Origin: Euglena gracilis
Taxonomy: Eukaryota; Euglenida; Euglenophyceae; Euglenales
DNA: 64,000 nucleotides
Assembly (NCBI GenBank): GCA_039621445.1
Contig: CP154955.1
Span: forward strand, 28,775,471 to 28,839,470
Direction of reading: 5' to 3'
Positions 33,201-43,829 of the stretch are shown here, piece by piece. The notes under the pieces were generated by a model. That model saw only the letters and a program-made list of their open reading frames with translations, did not search any database and was not told the DNA's origin. The translations under genes were made by a program, and so were the position numbers. Each line of letters opens with the position of its first letter. Positions within the stretch are counted from its first letter, which is position 1.

Positions 33201-34603
33201 AGAGCTACTGGCTTGGCCCAGCCCGGGTCACCGCGCGCCGTGGCGAGCACTCGTACGAGCTGGAGCTGGAGGAGGGCCGCCGCCAAGAGGCCCACCGCTG
33301 TCAGCTGAAGGCCTACCGCAATGACACGCGGCTGTGGGGCCCGCCCAAGATGTTCACCTACCGGCAAGCCAGACCGCAGGAAGACGTGGACATCGAGGAG
33401 TGGACGGTGGAGGAGATCCGGCGGCACCGCCGACGAGACGACGGCGACTGGGAGTTCGAGGTGAAGTGGGAGGGCCACCCGACACTCACGTGGGAGCCGT
33501 TGAAGAATTTCTTCCATCGCTACTCTCACCAGATGATCGAGTACGCCAAGTCCAAGAAGCTCAAGGTGGACCTGCTGGACTACCTCCACCGCAACCCGGC
33601 TGAGGTGGCGGTCATCATCGCGGAGGTGAAGAAGCAGGAGCAGGAGGTCATCAACAACACCGAGTGGGAGGACCCACCCGAGGAGTGGGTCTGGCCCGAC
33701 GAGGACATCAAGAAGGACGAGGAGGCAAGCAGCCAGGAAGGGGAGTCAGCGGACCCCCCAGTGGGCACAGCGGTGCCTGCAGCACAGCACGTCCCGACAC
33801 GCGATCCACCGCCAGCGCTAGGTCAGGATCCACCGCGGACCGTCGCCGCCACTGCATCGCACCAGCCCGTCCCCCTGCACTTCGTGCACCACCCGTCCGA
33901 CCGTCCCTCCGTCTCTGCGTTTCCCCAGCTGTCGCAGGAGGCTGATCCCCAGATCCTCTCTGCTGCGGTCTCAACTTTGGTGTGTCCATCGACAGGAGCT
34001 GAGTGCGCGCAGCCCGTGTCTGCGTTCGCTTATTTGCTGTCGCACGCTGCCCCCCCAGGCGGCTGTGGCTGCCTCCCAGGCTGCTGTGGCCGCCCCCCAG
34101 GCGACGGTGGTGGCTGCCAACCAGGCGGCCGTGGCTGCCTCTGCGATGTTCACCCATTCTCCGTATGTGCCCATTCCGAACCATTTCCCGGCTGCGGGCG
34201 GGGACGCGGTGCCCCCTCCGCCTGCGGCCTGCCCGGTGTGTACGGGCCGGCACCCCCCCATGCCGCCGGCCTGTGCCACGCCGTCCCCGTTCCTCTCACA
34301 CCATTTCCTGCCAGCGCACCCCCATACCCAGTGCGCCCCGTTCATCCCCTGTCCCGATGGAGCCTTCGCCACCCATGGCTCCTTCCCGTTGCACCTCCAG
34401 GACCCGTCCTCAGCCTCAAGGCGGAGAGAGGGCACCACCGCCGGTGTCTGCGTCCTCAATCCCCCCAACGCAGGCCTGGTGAGTCCCGGCCCTTTCCGGC
34501 CCCAACCCGGAGGCCACCAATTTTCCCCTACCCACGGCTACCCATGCCAGCCCACCGCCCCGGGGGTGGTTGGAAAAGCCTGGCGTCAAACCGTACTGGG
34601 TAG
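30143..34603 (+). CDS. pol of element I: RT, RNase H, integrase, chromodomain
   Basis: A 1486-codon intact frame. In-register sequence starts at FPIRKKNGKWRMVCDY (~residue 27). RT has FSTIDLRDAFHQ and the catalytic YFDD at 137-140. RNase H has VLRTDASDYAIGAVLEQ and LTDHRSLESW. After a Pro/Ala/Ser linker, integrase shows an HHCC finger (HSVSGHIGG, CPVCQ), catalytic Asp793 (VAIDLFVMP), Asp857 (ITSDRGPHFAG) and Glu893 (ANGRAESLG), a DD35E spacing. A chromodomain follows at ~1085-1140 (EWTVEEIRRHRRR, EVKWEGHPTLTWEPLKNFF). All catalytic residues are present. The last ~300 residues are low complexity. Confidence 0.93.
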   Translation: MASGWRRCGTWRRSAAATGRWSRAAAFPIRKKNGKWRMVCDYAVTNLQIMADSYPLPLTEEIVAEQAKCTLFSTIDLRDAFHQVALAEESRPVTNVQLPGGLWQWRVVPQGINVGPALLQRDIDATCAAVKAHSCPYFDDIIVSTRQGAEETDEEFYQKHARDVRETLLALEKDRWVSDSRKVKLFMRQVEFVWHVLGHGRRAPAPGKLSAVQHWQLPPTVSSLRAFLGVCNYYAGYVRLYAELAAPLQEKLKLPRELTKAGSKHPVVWTEQEKEAFDKLKKALVADLELYHIDPAKPLVLRTDASDYAIGAVLEQFPNIDGVPRVEDLRPGASVPVAFMSRKLTEEQRLRWDVRDKETYAVVAALDKWAGFLLDNEILVLTDHRSLESWYKEYVAGVGPQGRRARWHAKLNEFRITVVHVPGETNVVGDAMSRWAYPASQGWRDTSWHGTEADTKEMKAHILEEKLREKSTPKAVHPEDGETKAEQVERSTLKEGRELAVIQLILLQSFAAVPSASHIAVTTRSRLDTQRNARDAPADPPHGTRSEHPREMHPSASSPAAAAVPPSASSAAVPPSAARIASPSSVPAPSSNAPSPAPSPAPQSIAPPAAPTAGVSSPAMPVPASAAGVPSPAASVPSAVLSAGVPSTAEPVPPQPDLDINVFDMDWSKAYAVCPRWKPVWDQAHNGPGWPSGFQVVDGRLVSAGRWCVPRGLLAEVLREQHSVSGHIGGDRLEEEAERTYVFADRMEAAKVAGGLQRTCPVCQATEHPHQPLRLKVCPTPVPPYIMASVAIDLFVMPEVDFEGQLYNVFAACVDRHSGWVGATAHHARSLTAATVAKAMYRGWWSPHGLPSVITSDRGPHFAGAWWRSMCGLHGIRHAYAQAYHHAANGRAESLGAQLQNRIRSEKAEAPITWVESLPRAVQKLNDSKAQHGLSPYEVLYGRHRWTGGVPYKAPVMVQDAVLFFEGQKAVDQKVVDVLNDLHKRQADQKNRSRKDLQEFAKGDLVWYLRPPRRPGQKLESYWLGPARVTARRGEHSYELELEEGRRQEAHRCQLKAYRNDTRLWGPPKMFTYRQARPQEDVDIEEWTVEEIRRHRRRDDGDWEFEVKWEGHPTLTWEPLKNFFHRYSHQMIEYAKSKKLKVDLLDYLHRNPAEVAVIIAEVKKQEQEVINNTEWEDPPEEWVWPDEDIKKDEEASSQEGESADPPVGTAVPAAQHVPTRDPPPALGQDPPRTVAATASHQPVPLHFVHHPSDRPSVSAFPQLSQEADPQILSAAVSTLVCPSTGAECAQPVSAFAYLLSHAAPPGGCGCLPGCCGRPPGDGGGCQPGGRGCLCDVHPFSVCAHSEPFPGCGRGRGAPSACGLPGVYGPAPPHAAGLCHAVPVPLTPFPASAPPYPVRPVHPLSRWSLRHPWLLPVAPPGPVLSLKAERGHHRRCLRPQSPQRRPGESRPFPAPTRRPPIFPYPRLPMPAHRPGGGWKSLASNRTG

Positions 34604-36442
34604 CGGGGGTTGTATTTGTGGGGCTGCTGCTGCTGCTGCCGTTCCTTGCCTGACGATTCGCCAGAGTGCCTGCTGTGCAGTGGACCAAGACGCTGGCGGA
34701 GGCTGGGTACGTGGAGACTACACCGTCGGAGGAGAGCCGACGGATGGCAGCGGATGTCTCTGCCCCTGTCCTTCACACTGACACTGATACTGTGGAGGCA
34801 GGAGGAGGCTGGCGCCCAAGGCCGGAAGCCAGAGGCGGGCGGCAGCCAGGGGCAGAGCAGACCCCCCCAGCCGGCCAAGGGAAGACAACGGCCGGGAGAG
34901 AGCGGGGGGGCGGAGGCCACCCAGACAAGCCAGCGGCCCAAGGGGGCCACCAGCCAGCCACCCCCCCCCCCCCAGCCAGCGAGGGGAGGCAGACAGCCAG
35001 GGCAGCCAGGCACCCCCCCCAGGGGGAACCAAAGCCACCCCCCCCCCCGAGGAACCAAAGCCAGACACGCCCCCAAGGGGGCACCGAGCCAAGCCACCCA
35101 CCCCCAGGGGGAACCGAAGCCAGCCAGGCCCACCCAGGGGGAACCGAAGCCACCCCCCCCCAGGCGGAACCGAAGCCAGCCAGGCCCCCCCAGGGGGAAC
35201 CGAAGCCACCCCCCCCCCAGGGGGAACCGAAGCCAGCCAGCCCCCCCAGGGGGAACCGAAGCAAGCCCCCCCCAGGGGGAACCGAAGCCAGCCCCCCCCC
35301 CAGGGGGCACCGAACAGCCAAAGCCCCCCCAGGGGGCACCAGCAAGACGAGAGGCCCCAGAGGGCCACCGAGCCAGGGCCCCCCAGAGGGCCACCGAGAG
35401 GCCCCAGAGGACCACCGAGCCAAGACCCCCCATGGGGCCCCAGAGGGCCACCGAGCCAGGACCCCCCCCCCAGGGGGCCCCAGAGGCAACCGAGCCAGGA
35501 CCCCCCCCCCCGGGGGCCCAGAGGCCACAAACCCAAGACCCCCCCCGGGGGCCCAGAGGCCACCAACCAAGGCCGCCCCCCCCCCAGGGGGCCCGGAGAG
35601 CACGACCAAAGACCCCCCACACACCAAGGCAGAAGACCCAAGGGGGACCCCCCGGGCAAAAAAAAAAAACCGCCCCCCGGACCCCCCGGACCAAAAAAAA
35701 AACGCCCCCGGACCCCCCGAAAAAAAAAGCGCCCCCCCCCCAGGGGCGCCCACACCCACCGGAGCCCCAGAGCGCCAAACGAGAACCGAAGAGGGCGCAA
35801 GGAGCACCCCCCCCCCAGAGCGCCACAAGAGAACCGAGCAGGCGCAAGGGAGAGAAAGGCACGCCCCCCCCCCCAGCCAGGCCAGGCAGGGGGCAAAGGA
35901 GGCGAGCCGAAGAGACCCCCAAGGCACCAGAAAGACCCAAGGGAGCCCAAGGGACCGCCCCCCCCCCCAAACACCCGGGGGCCGCCCCGCCCCCCCGAAA
36001 GGCTCAACGCTCCGGGCTCTGCCCCCAGCCTGCAGGTCGGCGCGGCGCGGCTGCCAATCCACACAGCAGGACAGCGGCCCCCGCCCAGAGCCCGGAGGAG
36101 TTCCACCCCCTCCCAAGGCGCCTACAGGAGCCTGCGGCCGGCCGGCCAGCAGACCGCCCGGGGACCAACGCCAGCCCCCGACCAGGCTCCTGTGGCGCGC
36201 GAGGCCACACACGATGGGCGCCCCCGGGCACCAAACGCCAAAGGCCAAGGCCGAGGCCAAGGCCACACCCCTGCCCTCCTTATACCCGAACCGCCCCGAC
36301 GTTTGTTTGTACAATTCGTTCACTTCGCCGATGAGGTGCGCATCGCCCCCCGCTCCCGCCTCCGAGGTTAGCCGAAGGCAGGAGAGGCCGGGCGCCTCGG
36401 TAGGAAGGGGAGTGTGGGCGGCGGGAGGCGGCCTGGCGCCTG
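34604..36442 (+). repeat. C/G-rich minisatellite in the 3' untranslated region of element I
   Basis: Between 34.98 and 35.6 kb the unit CAGGGGGAACCGAAGCCAGC with C-runs of 6-9 is repeated many times, then changes to CAGAGGGCCACCGAGCC units. Several frames on both strands stay open for 460-600 codons only because of this composition, so I do not call genes. A purine-rich tract (GGAAGGGGAGTGTGGGCGG, ~36.40 kb) before the 3' LTR may be the polypurine tract. Confidence 0.75.
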
Positions 36443-37007
36443 CGCACTGGAAGTAGCGAATATTCTGCCCCATTCCGCTACTTTTTTTACCTGTGTACTT
36501 TTCCCCCCCAGGTTCTCTCTTCCGAATGTTTCATTCAAAGAATTGTGCATGCTGAAGAAGGAATTTCAAAAATTGAATCTGAGATCAAGGAAACAATTGT
36601 CCAAGAAGTTCAAAAAGTCAATCCGGTAGGTCAATCAAAAAGGAAAGAATCCAATTTCAAAAAAAGGAAGAGCAAGCGGCGCTGGGAATCATGGTGAAGG
36701 TGTTCTTCCGTCCTCCCCGCTACCCTTTTTTAAATTCAACCCAGGCTTTTCCTGCCCCCCCCCCTACTGCTTCAGAGGCACTCCCAAGGAGTTGGCCAAA
36801 AATACCGTTCCCCCCCCCATTTTTTGAATTATTTGGCTGCCGGAACCCAGGTTCTGGCTGAATTCAGGGACCGAAAGACACAAAAAAAGGGAATTTTTGG
36901 GGCGCGTGTGCCTATTTTCACCGGAGCGCCGGGTGACTGTTTTCCCCCACTCGGCCTGCCGGGGAGCCCATTCCGCGCACGGTCACCGAACCGGCAAGAG
37001 GGGAAAA
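36443..37007 (+). repeat. 3' LTR of element I (~565 bp)
   Basis: Direct repeat of 23557-24124. It is followed at 37008 by DIRS copy 3 sequence (AGGGTGGACTTT). The DIRS bases between the two flanks (about 14 bp compared with copy 5) are missing and no matching short duplication is seen. Confidence 0.88.
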
Positions 37008-37530
37008 CTCAGGGTGGACTTTCTCACATTGATTTTGAACCCAGAATCCAGCAAATCTTTGAAAACTGTTTTCAGGTGATTTTGTAAATTGTTTTGGGTG
37101 GGGGCCACCAGCAAAATGTCGTCCAGGTAAATAAACACCTGGATGCCCCTTTTTCTCCACAGCTTTTCGAATGTTTTCATCACTGACATGAAAATTTGGG
37201 GCATTACATTTAGCCCAAAGCAGCCTGTTTGAAGTTCCCAGGTCTGCCCCCCTGCCTGATGCTTTAAAAATGGCCTGAGGCCTGGACTTACTGGAATATG
37301 AAAATAGGCATCCTTTAGGTCTATTTTTGCTGCCAAGTGGCCTTTTTCCAAAAGTGGAAAAATGTGTTGGATATGATCCAACTTGAAGGGTTTTACTTGA
37401 AACTGATGATTTATTTCTCTGCAGTCGCTGATCCTTCTCCATTTGGTTGTTCCCCCCTTCTGGTTTTAAAATTAAAAACCATGGGATCAAATGCTGGGTT
37501 TCTGAATCCCAAACTCGTTTCACTGACCCA
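37008..37530 (-). pseudogene. reverse transcriptase segment of DIRS copy 3
   Basis: The minus frame 36983-37381 reads AAKIDLKDAYFHIPVSPGLR, QTGCFGLNVMPQIFM and the catalytic YLDDILLVAPTQ, matching copy 5 RT. The proximal RT (EGGNNQMEKDQRL) is in another frame, up to ~37.53 kb. The 3' side is cut by the gypsy LTR. Confidence 0.85.
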
Positions 37531-38782
37531 GTTTTTTCGTAATCCAGCAGAATTTTTTCTGCCTGGTTCAGGTCCAGGTTGGCCCCGGGATTTGGGTGGG
37601 TGGACAAATTTGGGGGATTCACCCAGGGGGGTTGAATTCCATTTTTTATCAATTGACATGTTCCTGGGGGGCATTTTTTGTCCACCATTTTAGACTTTTC
37701 TGAAGTCTCTAATAAAGGGGGGGGGTCTCCCCATTTTTCCTCCATGGAATGTATTTTCCCAACTAGATGATTTTCTGGGTGCTGGGTGAGGGGTGTTGGA
37801 CATTGCACCCCTGGGGATTGAGCATTTTCTAAAGGTGGCTGGGGGGGTGTGCATGGTCTGCTCACAGGCTCTCTGATCTTCCACTTTGTCATTGGTGTTG
37901 TCGATTGACATACCATAGTGGCCCCTTTTTGGGTCTCCCCCTTGTTTTGGTTTGCCCCTGCCATGGGCATTGACAAAGAATGTTGAGGGGGGGTTGCCCC
38001 CTTGTCCTCCACTGCCCCTTTGGGGACATCCTCCTGGGGCTGTCACCGTACATCGAAACCCCCTGCTGGGGGACAGCCTGTTAGCTTATGGGGTTTTTCC
38101 CCTCCTGATAATTGATGGCCCCAGTGACCTTGAAATTGTTGATGTTGTTGATGATAAATCTGGCCCCACTGGCCCTCTTGATGTTGGCTCCACTCTTGAA
38201 ATTTTGATCGTCCCCATTGACTTCTTTTGGATTTTGGGCGCCCATTGAAAATCTTGGGGGGCCACTGGGGGCCCATCCCGTACCCCTGATGGGGTTTGAG
38301 ATGAAGAAATGATTGGGGGGGGGTGTTTGACCTGTCCTGGCCCTACCACTGGGTATCTGTTTGTGGAATTGGCCACCCTGGCCTTGGTATTGTTGGCCAA
38401 CCTGGCCTTTGTTCCATCGGCCGCCATTGCCATTGCTGTTTTGCCCGCCATGGCCCAGCTTGCTGTAATGGCAGCCATGGCCCAGCTTGAACAAGGTATT
38501 GGTGTAACTGGCAGAATGTTGGCCCCAATGGCCCTGGCTCCAATGGCCTGCTGGTTGTTGCTTCTGCCCCTTTCGTGGTCTTCTGACCACTGTCTGCCAG
38601 GGTCCGTGGATATCACTTTGGAGGGTTTGGGTTCTGAAAATTTCTGTGGGGGAAACTTCTTTTGGTGAAGGGGCAGCCACGGTTCGCCACTGTTGATCCG
38701 CGCCGTCAGGTTGTCCAGCTGCTGCTGCTGCTCCCTCCTGAAGTTCTCCAGCGCTGTGCTTCTTTGAAGTTGCATCTTTCAT
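37531..38782 (-). pseudogene. gag-like region of DIRS copy 3, open in two frames
   Basis: Two overlapping minus frames of 233 and 229 codons (from 38782 and 38775) both stay open to 38081-38086. One reads MKDATSKKHSAGELQEGAAA with DIHGPWQTVVRRPRKGQKQQ, the other MQLQRSTALENFRREQQQQL. Copies 4 and 5 have the same GPW-TVVR motif. Further frames (38046-37690) cover a Pro-rich spacer. Copies 3 and 5 share this two-frame openness. Confidence 0.65.
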
Positions 38783-39044
38783 TGAAGTCTTTCGAAAAAT
38801 TCAACAACTTTTGATTTGCAGGTCTGCACGAGCGTGACTTTCTGGATAATTTGAATGGATTGATTGTCTTTTTCTTTTCTCAATTGCTGAGGTATTTGAA
38901 GTTCGTTTCTTCAGGGTGTCGAAGGGCAAATTAGGAATCAGCCAACTCCGGCGAAAAAAGGCACTAAGTGGGACCTCCTAACCAAGCGCACCAGAACAAT
39001 CCAAACAACACCGCTGGCGAGCAAGGCATGGCCTCACAAGGGCA
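38783..39044 (-). repeat. left inverted terminal repeat and leader of DIRS copy 3 (interrupted)
   Basis: Plus-strand AGCCAACTCCGGCG...CCTCACAAGGGCA matches the left terminal repeat of copy 5 in inverse orientation. It stops at 39044, where copy 4 begins. The missing end (AAGTGCGGAGCCCGAGGTGTC in two parts) lies at 48237-48257. Confidence 0.9.
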
Positions 39045-39281
39045 GACCATTCGGGCTCCACACTGCGAGATGGTGAGGTCCTCCTTTCCTTGCCGTCTGT
39101 TCTGTTCTGGTGTGTTTGTGCGTGCGCGGGGGGTGCTTCTTACTGCTTTTTGTTGCCGGAGTTGGCTGATTCTTAATTCTGCCCTTCGACCTCAAGGAGA
39201 AAGAAATTTACTTCTACGAGTTCACCTCGAAATACGTACAAGGACTATTACATTCGTTGAAGACCGTCAACTTATCAACTG

Positions 39282-40600
39282 GTGGATCAAACTTTTTTGC
39301 TGACCTTCGACTTCAAGGAGAAAGAATTCAACTCTTCGAGTTCAACTGGAATTATCCCAAAAATATTTCAATTACGAACACAAAGTCACTACTGGACTTC
39401 CATGAAGAATGAGCTACAAAGACTTCAGACTGCCAAGAAGGACTTCAACGAACTTCCAAGAAAACAGCTGAAGCTGGGGAAGGTGGACACACAGCAGCAG
39501 CTGCAGAAGCTGATGAGGCGGCAGCAGCACGTCAGTCCGTGGCGATCGCAACCCCCCCACCCCCTAGCACATCAAAGATTTCAGACTCCCCCACTCAAAA
39601 TGATGGCCATGGACCATGGACAACTGTGGTCAGGAAGAGAAGACAGAGGAGGACTACCATCACAGGTCCAACAGAATCCACCCCTTTTTCTCAGTTCCTC
39701 CCCTTCCAGGGGAAAAATCAAAGACTATGGCAGCCTCTCAAGAAATATCAGAAATCCAAAGGATTCAAATCAAAATCAAGGCTATGGCAGCCATCATTGG
39801 ACAGGGCCTGGGGCCCAGAATCATGGCTATGGCAGCCATCATCCAAGAGGGCAGTGGGCACAGGTGCAAGGCTATGGCAGCCAAACCTGGAAAGATCCCA
39901 CTGGGGAAGGGTATGTCCCACTTACCCCACAGCTCTCTCAAACATAAACCCCTCAGGAGCTGCCCATCCAAGCAAGCAGCCCCCCCTTCAGGGGAAGGCC
40001 AATGGAGGCCATTATATCCAAGGGGCCAATGGAGGCCAGGGGAAGCATCAAGATATCAAGGCCAATGGAGGCCATTTCAATCAAAATCAGGTGGCCATTG
40101 GAGGCCAATGCATTCAAGACCACATCAGCCCTTGGGGGGGGGGAGGCCCAAGATTAGCTACACCAGGGCCCCCCCAGAAGATAATCAGCCCCCCCCCCAG
40201 GCATATATGTACCTCCCCACTGCAGACACAGACCTTCCCCCATCTTTCAAACACAGGAGGAAAGCCTGTCTTTGAGCAGCCCTATGGCAGGGCCAGAGGT
40301 GACCCCAGTGGTGGGGCAGCCACAGATGACCCCAGTGATGGGGCAGCCAGGGGGAAGGACCCCAGTGATGGGGCCTTTGGAATCCCCAGACACATTACAC
40401 CCAGGGGTGCCCCTCTACAGAGCCCTGCAGTCCAGCATTCCCCATTGGGTCAAGGCAGGAGCCAGCACAGAGGAATTAAACCTAATAAGGGAAGGGGTCA
40501 GGGCAGATCTTCCCCTCCCCCCTCAGATGTCCTTAAAAGTTCCCTTCAAAATTCCCCAAGAAATAATGACTGCCCAGAAAATTCTGAGAGAGTACGAAAG
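39282..40600 (+). pseudogene. gag-like region of DIRS copy 4
   Basis: Frames 39282-39947, 39539-40912 and 40272-40700 overlap. The 457-codon frame carries DGHGPWTTVVRKRRQ, the motif shared with copies 3 and 5, then GYGSHH/WQP-type and Pro-rich repeats (AMAAIIGQGLG-like units, GAAR/DDPSDGA repeats). No zinc knuckle is present. The function is inferred from position. Confidence 0.6.
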
Positions 40601-42300
40601 TGCAGGGGCAACCAGGCAAATCACTGCAGAGGAGGCAAACATTTTGTCCCTGATTTTATCATTTCCAAAAAGGAAGGGGAAAAGACCAAGGAAAGACTGA
40701 TATCAGATTGTCGACAGTTAAATCTCCATTTCACCCCCCAGAAGTTCAGATTGGAACACATGGGAAACATCTTCCCATATCTAAGAAAAGGTTGGTTCTG
40801 TGGAAAAATAGTCATATTTCCACTTAAAACTGCACAGCAGTCTGGAAAAACATGTTTGCACGCAGGTGGGGGGGGGAAACGTGGCAATTTCAAGCTGCAC
40901 GCTTTGGTATAAGCAGCCTGCCACAAAAATTTATGACTCTCATGAGAGTCTGGGAAAGGAAATGGAGAAAGGAAGGAAAGGTAGTTTTCATCTACCTGGA
41001 CGACATTTTGCTGTTAGCCCCCAGCAAAAAGACAGCAGCCCAGCATTTGGCAGAAATGAAAAAAAAGATCTTTTACTGGCAGGTTTCAGAATAAACCTCC
41101 CCAAATCATGTCTGGAACCAACACAGGAAATGAAGCATTTGGGCCAGTGGATCAATTTGAAAAAAGGCCAACTGGAAATTCCACAGGAAAAACTAAAATC
41201 CTTAAGAAAGGAATTAGGAAACGTGCTGACAGCACAAAAAATGAGCTGCAGGAAACTCAGCTCTATTGTAGGGCAAGTAAGAAGCTATTTAGTTTCAATG
41301 CCTTTTCTCAGAATTCTGACAGATCAACTTTGCAAAATGGTGGATTTGCATACCAAGTGGGGTTGGGACCACACCTTGACCATTCCCCAAGGGGTCAAAG
41401 ATCAAATTGTGGAGTTAAAGGCATTTTTGCAGCCAGGTGTGGGCAGAGCATTTCAATCCCAGGCCTCTCAGGAACTCTTCTCAGACAGCAGCACCTGGCA
41501 ATGGCGGGGGGGCTGGACAAAGATTCAGGCCAAAAGGTGCAGGATTTTTGGAGGGACCTGCATGTCCTTCATACAAATCAAAAAGAGTTGTAGGCTGCAG
41601 TGGAAACTGTAAAGTCTTTGGCCAAACCAAAGCAAACGACTGTGCTTCATGTGGACAGCCAGGTGGCTGTCAGTTATTTGACAAAGTGGGGAGGCAAAAA
41701 GCCATACCTAAATTCCATCCTAAAACCCCTGTTGTATCATTGTCAGGAAAAACAAATCAATTTGCAGGTGGTTTGGGTTCCCACAAAAGAACAATTTCGC
41801 AGACTCCCTGACCAGGGAGCAAAAGGACCCAGGGGAATATACCCTAAACCTGAACATCTTTCACCAAATTCTGAAATTTTTCAGCATGGACATAGCCCCA
41901 GAGGTGGACATGTTTTGCACCCACAGCAACAAAAAAAACCCCAAGTTCGTTTGTCGATACCCCACCAAGGAGCCTTGCTGGTGGATGCCTTGAGGGCAGA
42001 CTTGAGGGGCCTCCCCCCAGTTTATGCAAACCCTCGCTGGAGCATCATTCCCCAATGGGTTCAGAGATTAATGTTAAACCCAGACCTAACATGTCTGTTG
42101 GTCGTACCCCACTGGGCTTCGACATCATGGTGGCGCCAATTAATGTCAATCAGGCAGCCAGGCAGCAAAGTTTTGCTGGTACCCCCCCCCCCAATGGGGT
42201 CTGTTCACCAACTGCTGGGGGGAGGAGATGCCCCCCCAAGGTGGAATTTGGCCTGCTTGATTGTGTCAGGCAAATATTACAATCCCAGGAAGTTTCGATG
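40601..42300 (+). pseudogene. RT, RNase H and methyltransferase-like region of DIRS copy 4, frameshifted
   Basis: RT pieces read ERLISDCRQLNLHFTP (39539-40912 frame), then VVFIYLDDILLLAP (40852-41094 frame, catalytic YLDD). Connection and RNase H follow in 40866-41612 (GQWINLKKGQLEIPQ; SDSSTWQWRGGW) and 41600-42322 (VLHVDSQVAVSYLTKWGG). The methyltransferase-like motif reads YANPRWSIIPQWV, so the usual second Pro of NPPW is Arg. At least three frame changes occur, one at a G-run near 40868. Confidence 0.82.
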
Positions 42301-43579
42301 TCCAGTATCGACACTTACATAAAAAATCTGGGAAATGTCAAAAGATATGACTCAGCCTTCAGGGCATTGGTGGGCCAATTATTGCACAAAGGGGTGCCCC
42401 TGCAGGACTGCACAGTCCACAGGATGGCCGAAGCCATCCTTGATCTTGCTGTTCATACCATCAATACTGCACGAAATGCACATGCAGCAGCTTTATTACT
42501 CCCAGGGTTTGGGTCATTGAGATTTTCACCCCTTCTGGCTCCATTGAAAAGGAAATGGAATTCCAATGTCTGCAAGTATGCCCACTTTTGGGACCCCACT
42601 GATTTCCTAGAAAACATCCTGAGAAATTCAACACCTCTCTCAGACCTATCTGTGAAAGAGCTCAGAAACAAACTCATCATCTGTTGGAGGCTTTTGGCCC
42701 TCCACAGGGGGGTTGATCTAGCCAGGACACAGCGAAAAATCAGTTTCGTGGGAGAAAAATTTTTCATTTTATTGCAAAGGAAAGGGTGGAAATTCCCAAG
42801 ATGGGAGGAAGTTTTGAATTTGCCACACCCCCCCCCCTCATAAGCCCCTGGCATTTATTGCAAGAGTATGTGGAAAGGACAGCCCACATGGTTGGCACAA
42901 AAATAATTTGTTATGGTCTTTGGATGGTAAACGACCTTTGACATCAGAAAGAGTGAATTCCCTGACCAAAGAAATTCTGCAAGAGGGGGGGGTGGACACC
43001 ACCCACTGGAAACCCCACAGCACCAGAGGGGCTGGGGTATTATGGTGGAAAAATGCTGGTTTGCAAGTGGAAGAAGTTCAGCAATTGGGTCAGTGGAAAA
43101 ATTTTGGGGCCTTCCAAGCGCATTATTTGCGACTCGGGGTCGTATCAAAAATTCAAAAAATTATGGCCCAAAGGGGGGTGCACAGTACCTCACCATCTCG
43201 CAGTGCGGAGCCCGAATGGTCTCGGACCCCCACGACAGAGGAAGGGGAAGGAAGGGACCAAGAGGGCGAAGCACAAGAAGATGGTGAGCCCAACCCCCCC
43301 ACCCAAAAAATCAACAGAAAAAGAAAAACATCCCAACCAGAAAGGGGGCCCCCGACCAAGCAGCCCCAACCACCCACCCAGATACACACCAGAAAGAGAC
43401 AACCATCCCTATCGAGGGAGGGGCCCCCCAACCAAGCGACCATGGGAGAGGGGGGGGGGGGCGGGGCCACGACGGTTCAGCTACGCCATGGTGTCGGAGG
43501 AGGCCTCATCATCGCCAACTCCGGCAACAAAGGCGCAGCAAGAAGCAGACACCTCGGGCTCCGCACTTTGCCCTTGTGA
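42055..43579 (+). pseudogene. tyrosine recombinase of DIRS copy 4, in two frames
   Basis: Frame 42055-42843 holds the N-terminal DNA-binding part and the first catalytic Arg region (LLLPGFGSLRFSPLLAPLKR). It ends at a run of ten C residues (~42830), a likely indel. Frame 42908-43579 holds HSTRGAGVLWWKNAGL (HxxR), LGQWKNFGAF and AHYLRLG (nucleophile Tyr). A basic tail crosses the internal complementary region. Confidence 0.85.
43186..43288 (+). repeat. internal complementary region of DIRS copy 4
   Basis: The reverse complement of the left terminus (...GAATGGTC, to 43222) is joined directly to the reverse complement of the right terminus (TCGGACCCCC..., from 43223). This is the template that lets DIRS elements complete their ends through a circular intermediate. 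Confidence 0.85.
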
Positions 43580-43674
43580 GGCCATGCCTTGCTCGCCGGC
43601 GGTGTTGTTTGGATTGTTTGCTGCGTTGGGTTAGGAGTCCCTGCTTAGTGCCTTTTTTCGCCGGAGTTGGCTGA
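43572..43674 (+). repeat. left inverted terminal repeat of DIRS copy 5
   Basis: CCTTGTGAGGCCATGCCTTG ... GCCGGAGTTGGCTGA is the reverse complement of 47952-48052 with a few small differences. Confidence 0.92.
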
Positions 43675-43829
43675 TTCTTAATTTGCCCTTCGACACCCAG
43701 AAGAAAGGAACGTCAAATACCATATCAATTGGAAGAAGAAGAAGTCAATCAATCAATTCAGAATATCCAGAAAGAGACCCTCGTGCAGAACCTCAAAACA
43801 AAAATTGTTGAAGTATCTGAAAGATTTCA

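Larger units (their letters stand above)
23557..37007 (+). mobile_element. Ty3/gypsy chromodomain retrotransposon (element I), GC-rich, with embedded DNA methyltransferase
   Basis: Near-identical ~566 bp LTRs, a primer-binding site next to the 5' LTR and the order gag, Dcm-like methyltransferase, protease, RT, RNase H, integrase, chromodomain define a complete element of 13.45 kb. Coding DNA is strongly GC-rich (mostly G or C at third positions), in contrast to its own LTRs, to the DIRS host and to element II. The few LTR mismatches indicate a fairly recent insertion. Defects are frame changes near 25050, 25710, 27385 and 30215, two at homopolymers. It lies in the RT region of DIRS copy 3. 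Confidence 0.93.

Noticed and set aside
34528-36473. Long open frames of 460-600 codons on both strands (Pro/Arg-rich on plus, Gly/Trp-rich on minus)
   Set aside because: All run through the C/G minisatellite, are mutually overlapping in most frames and show no domain. The openness comes from a composition with few T or A bases.
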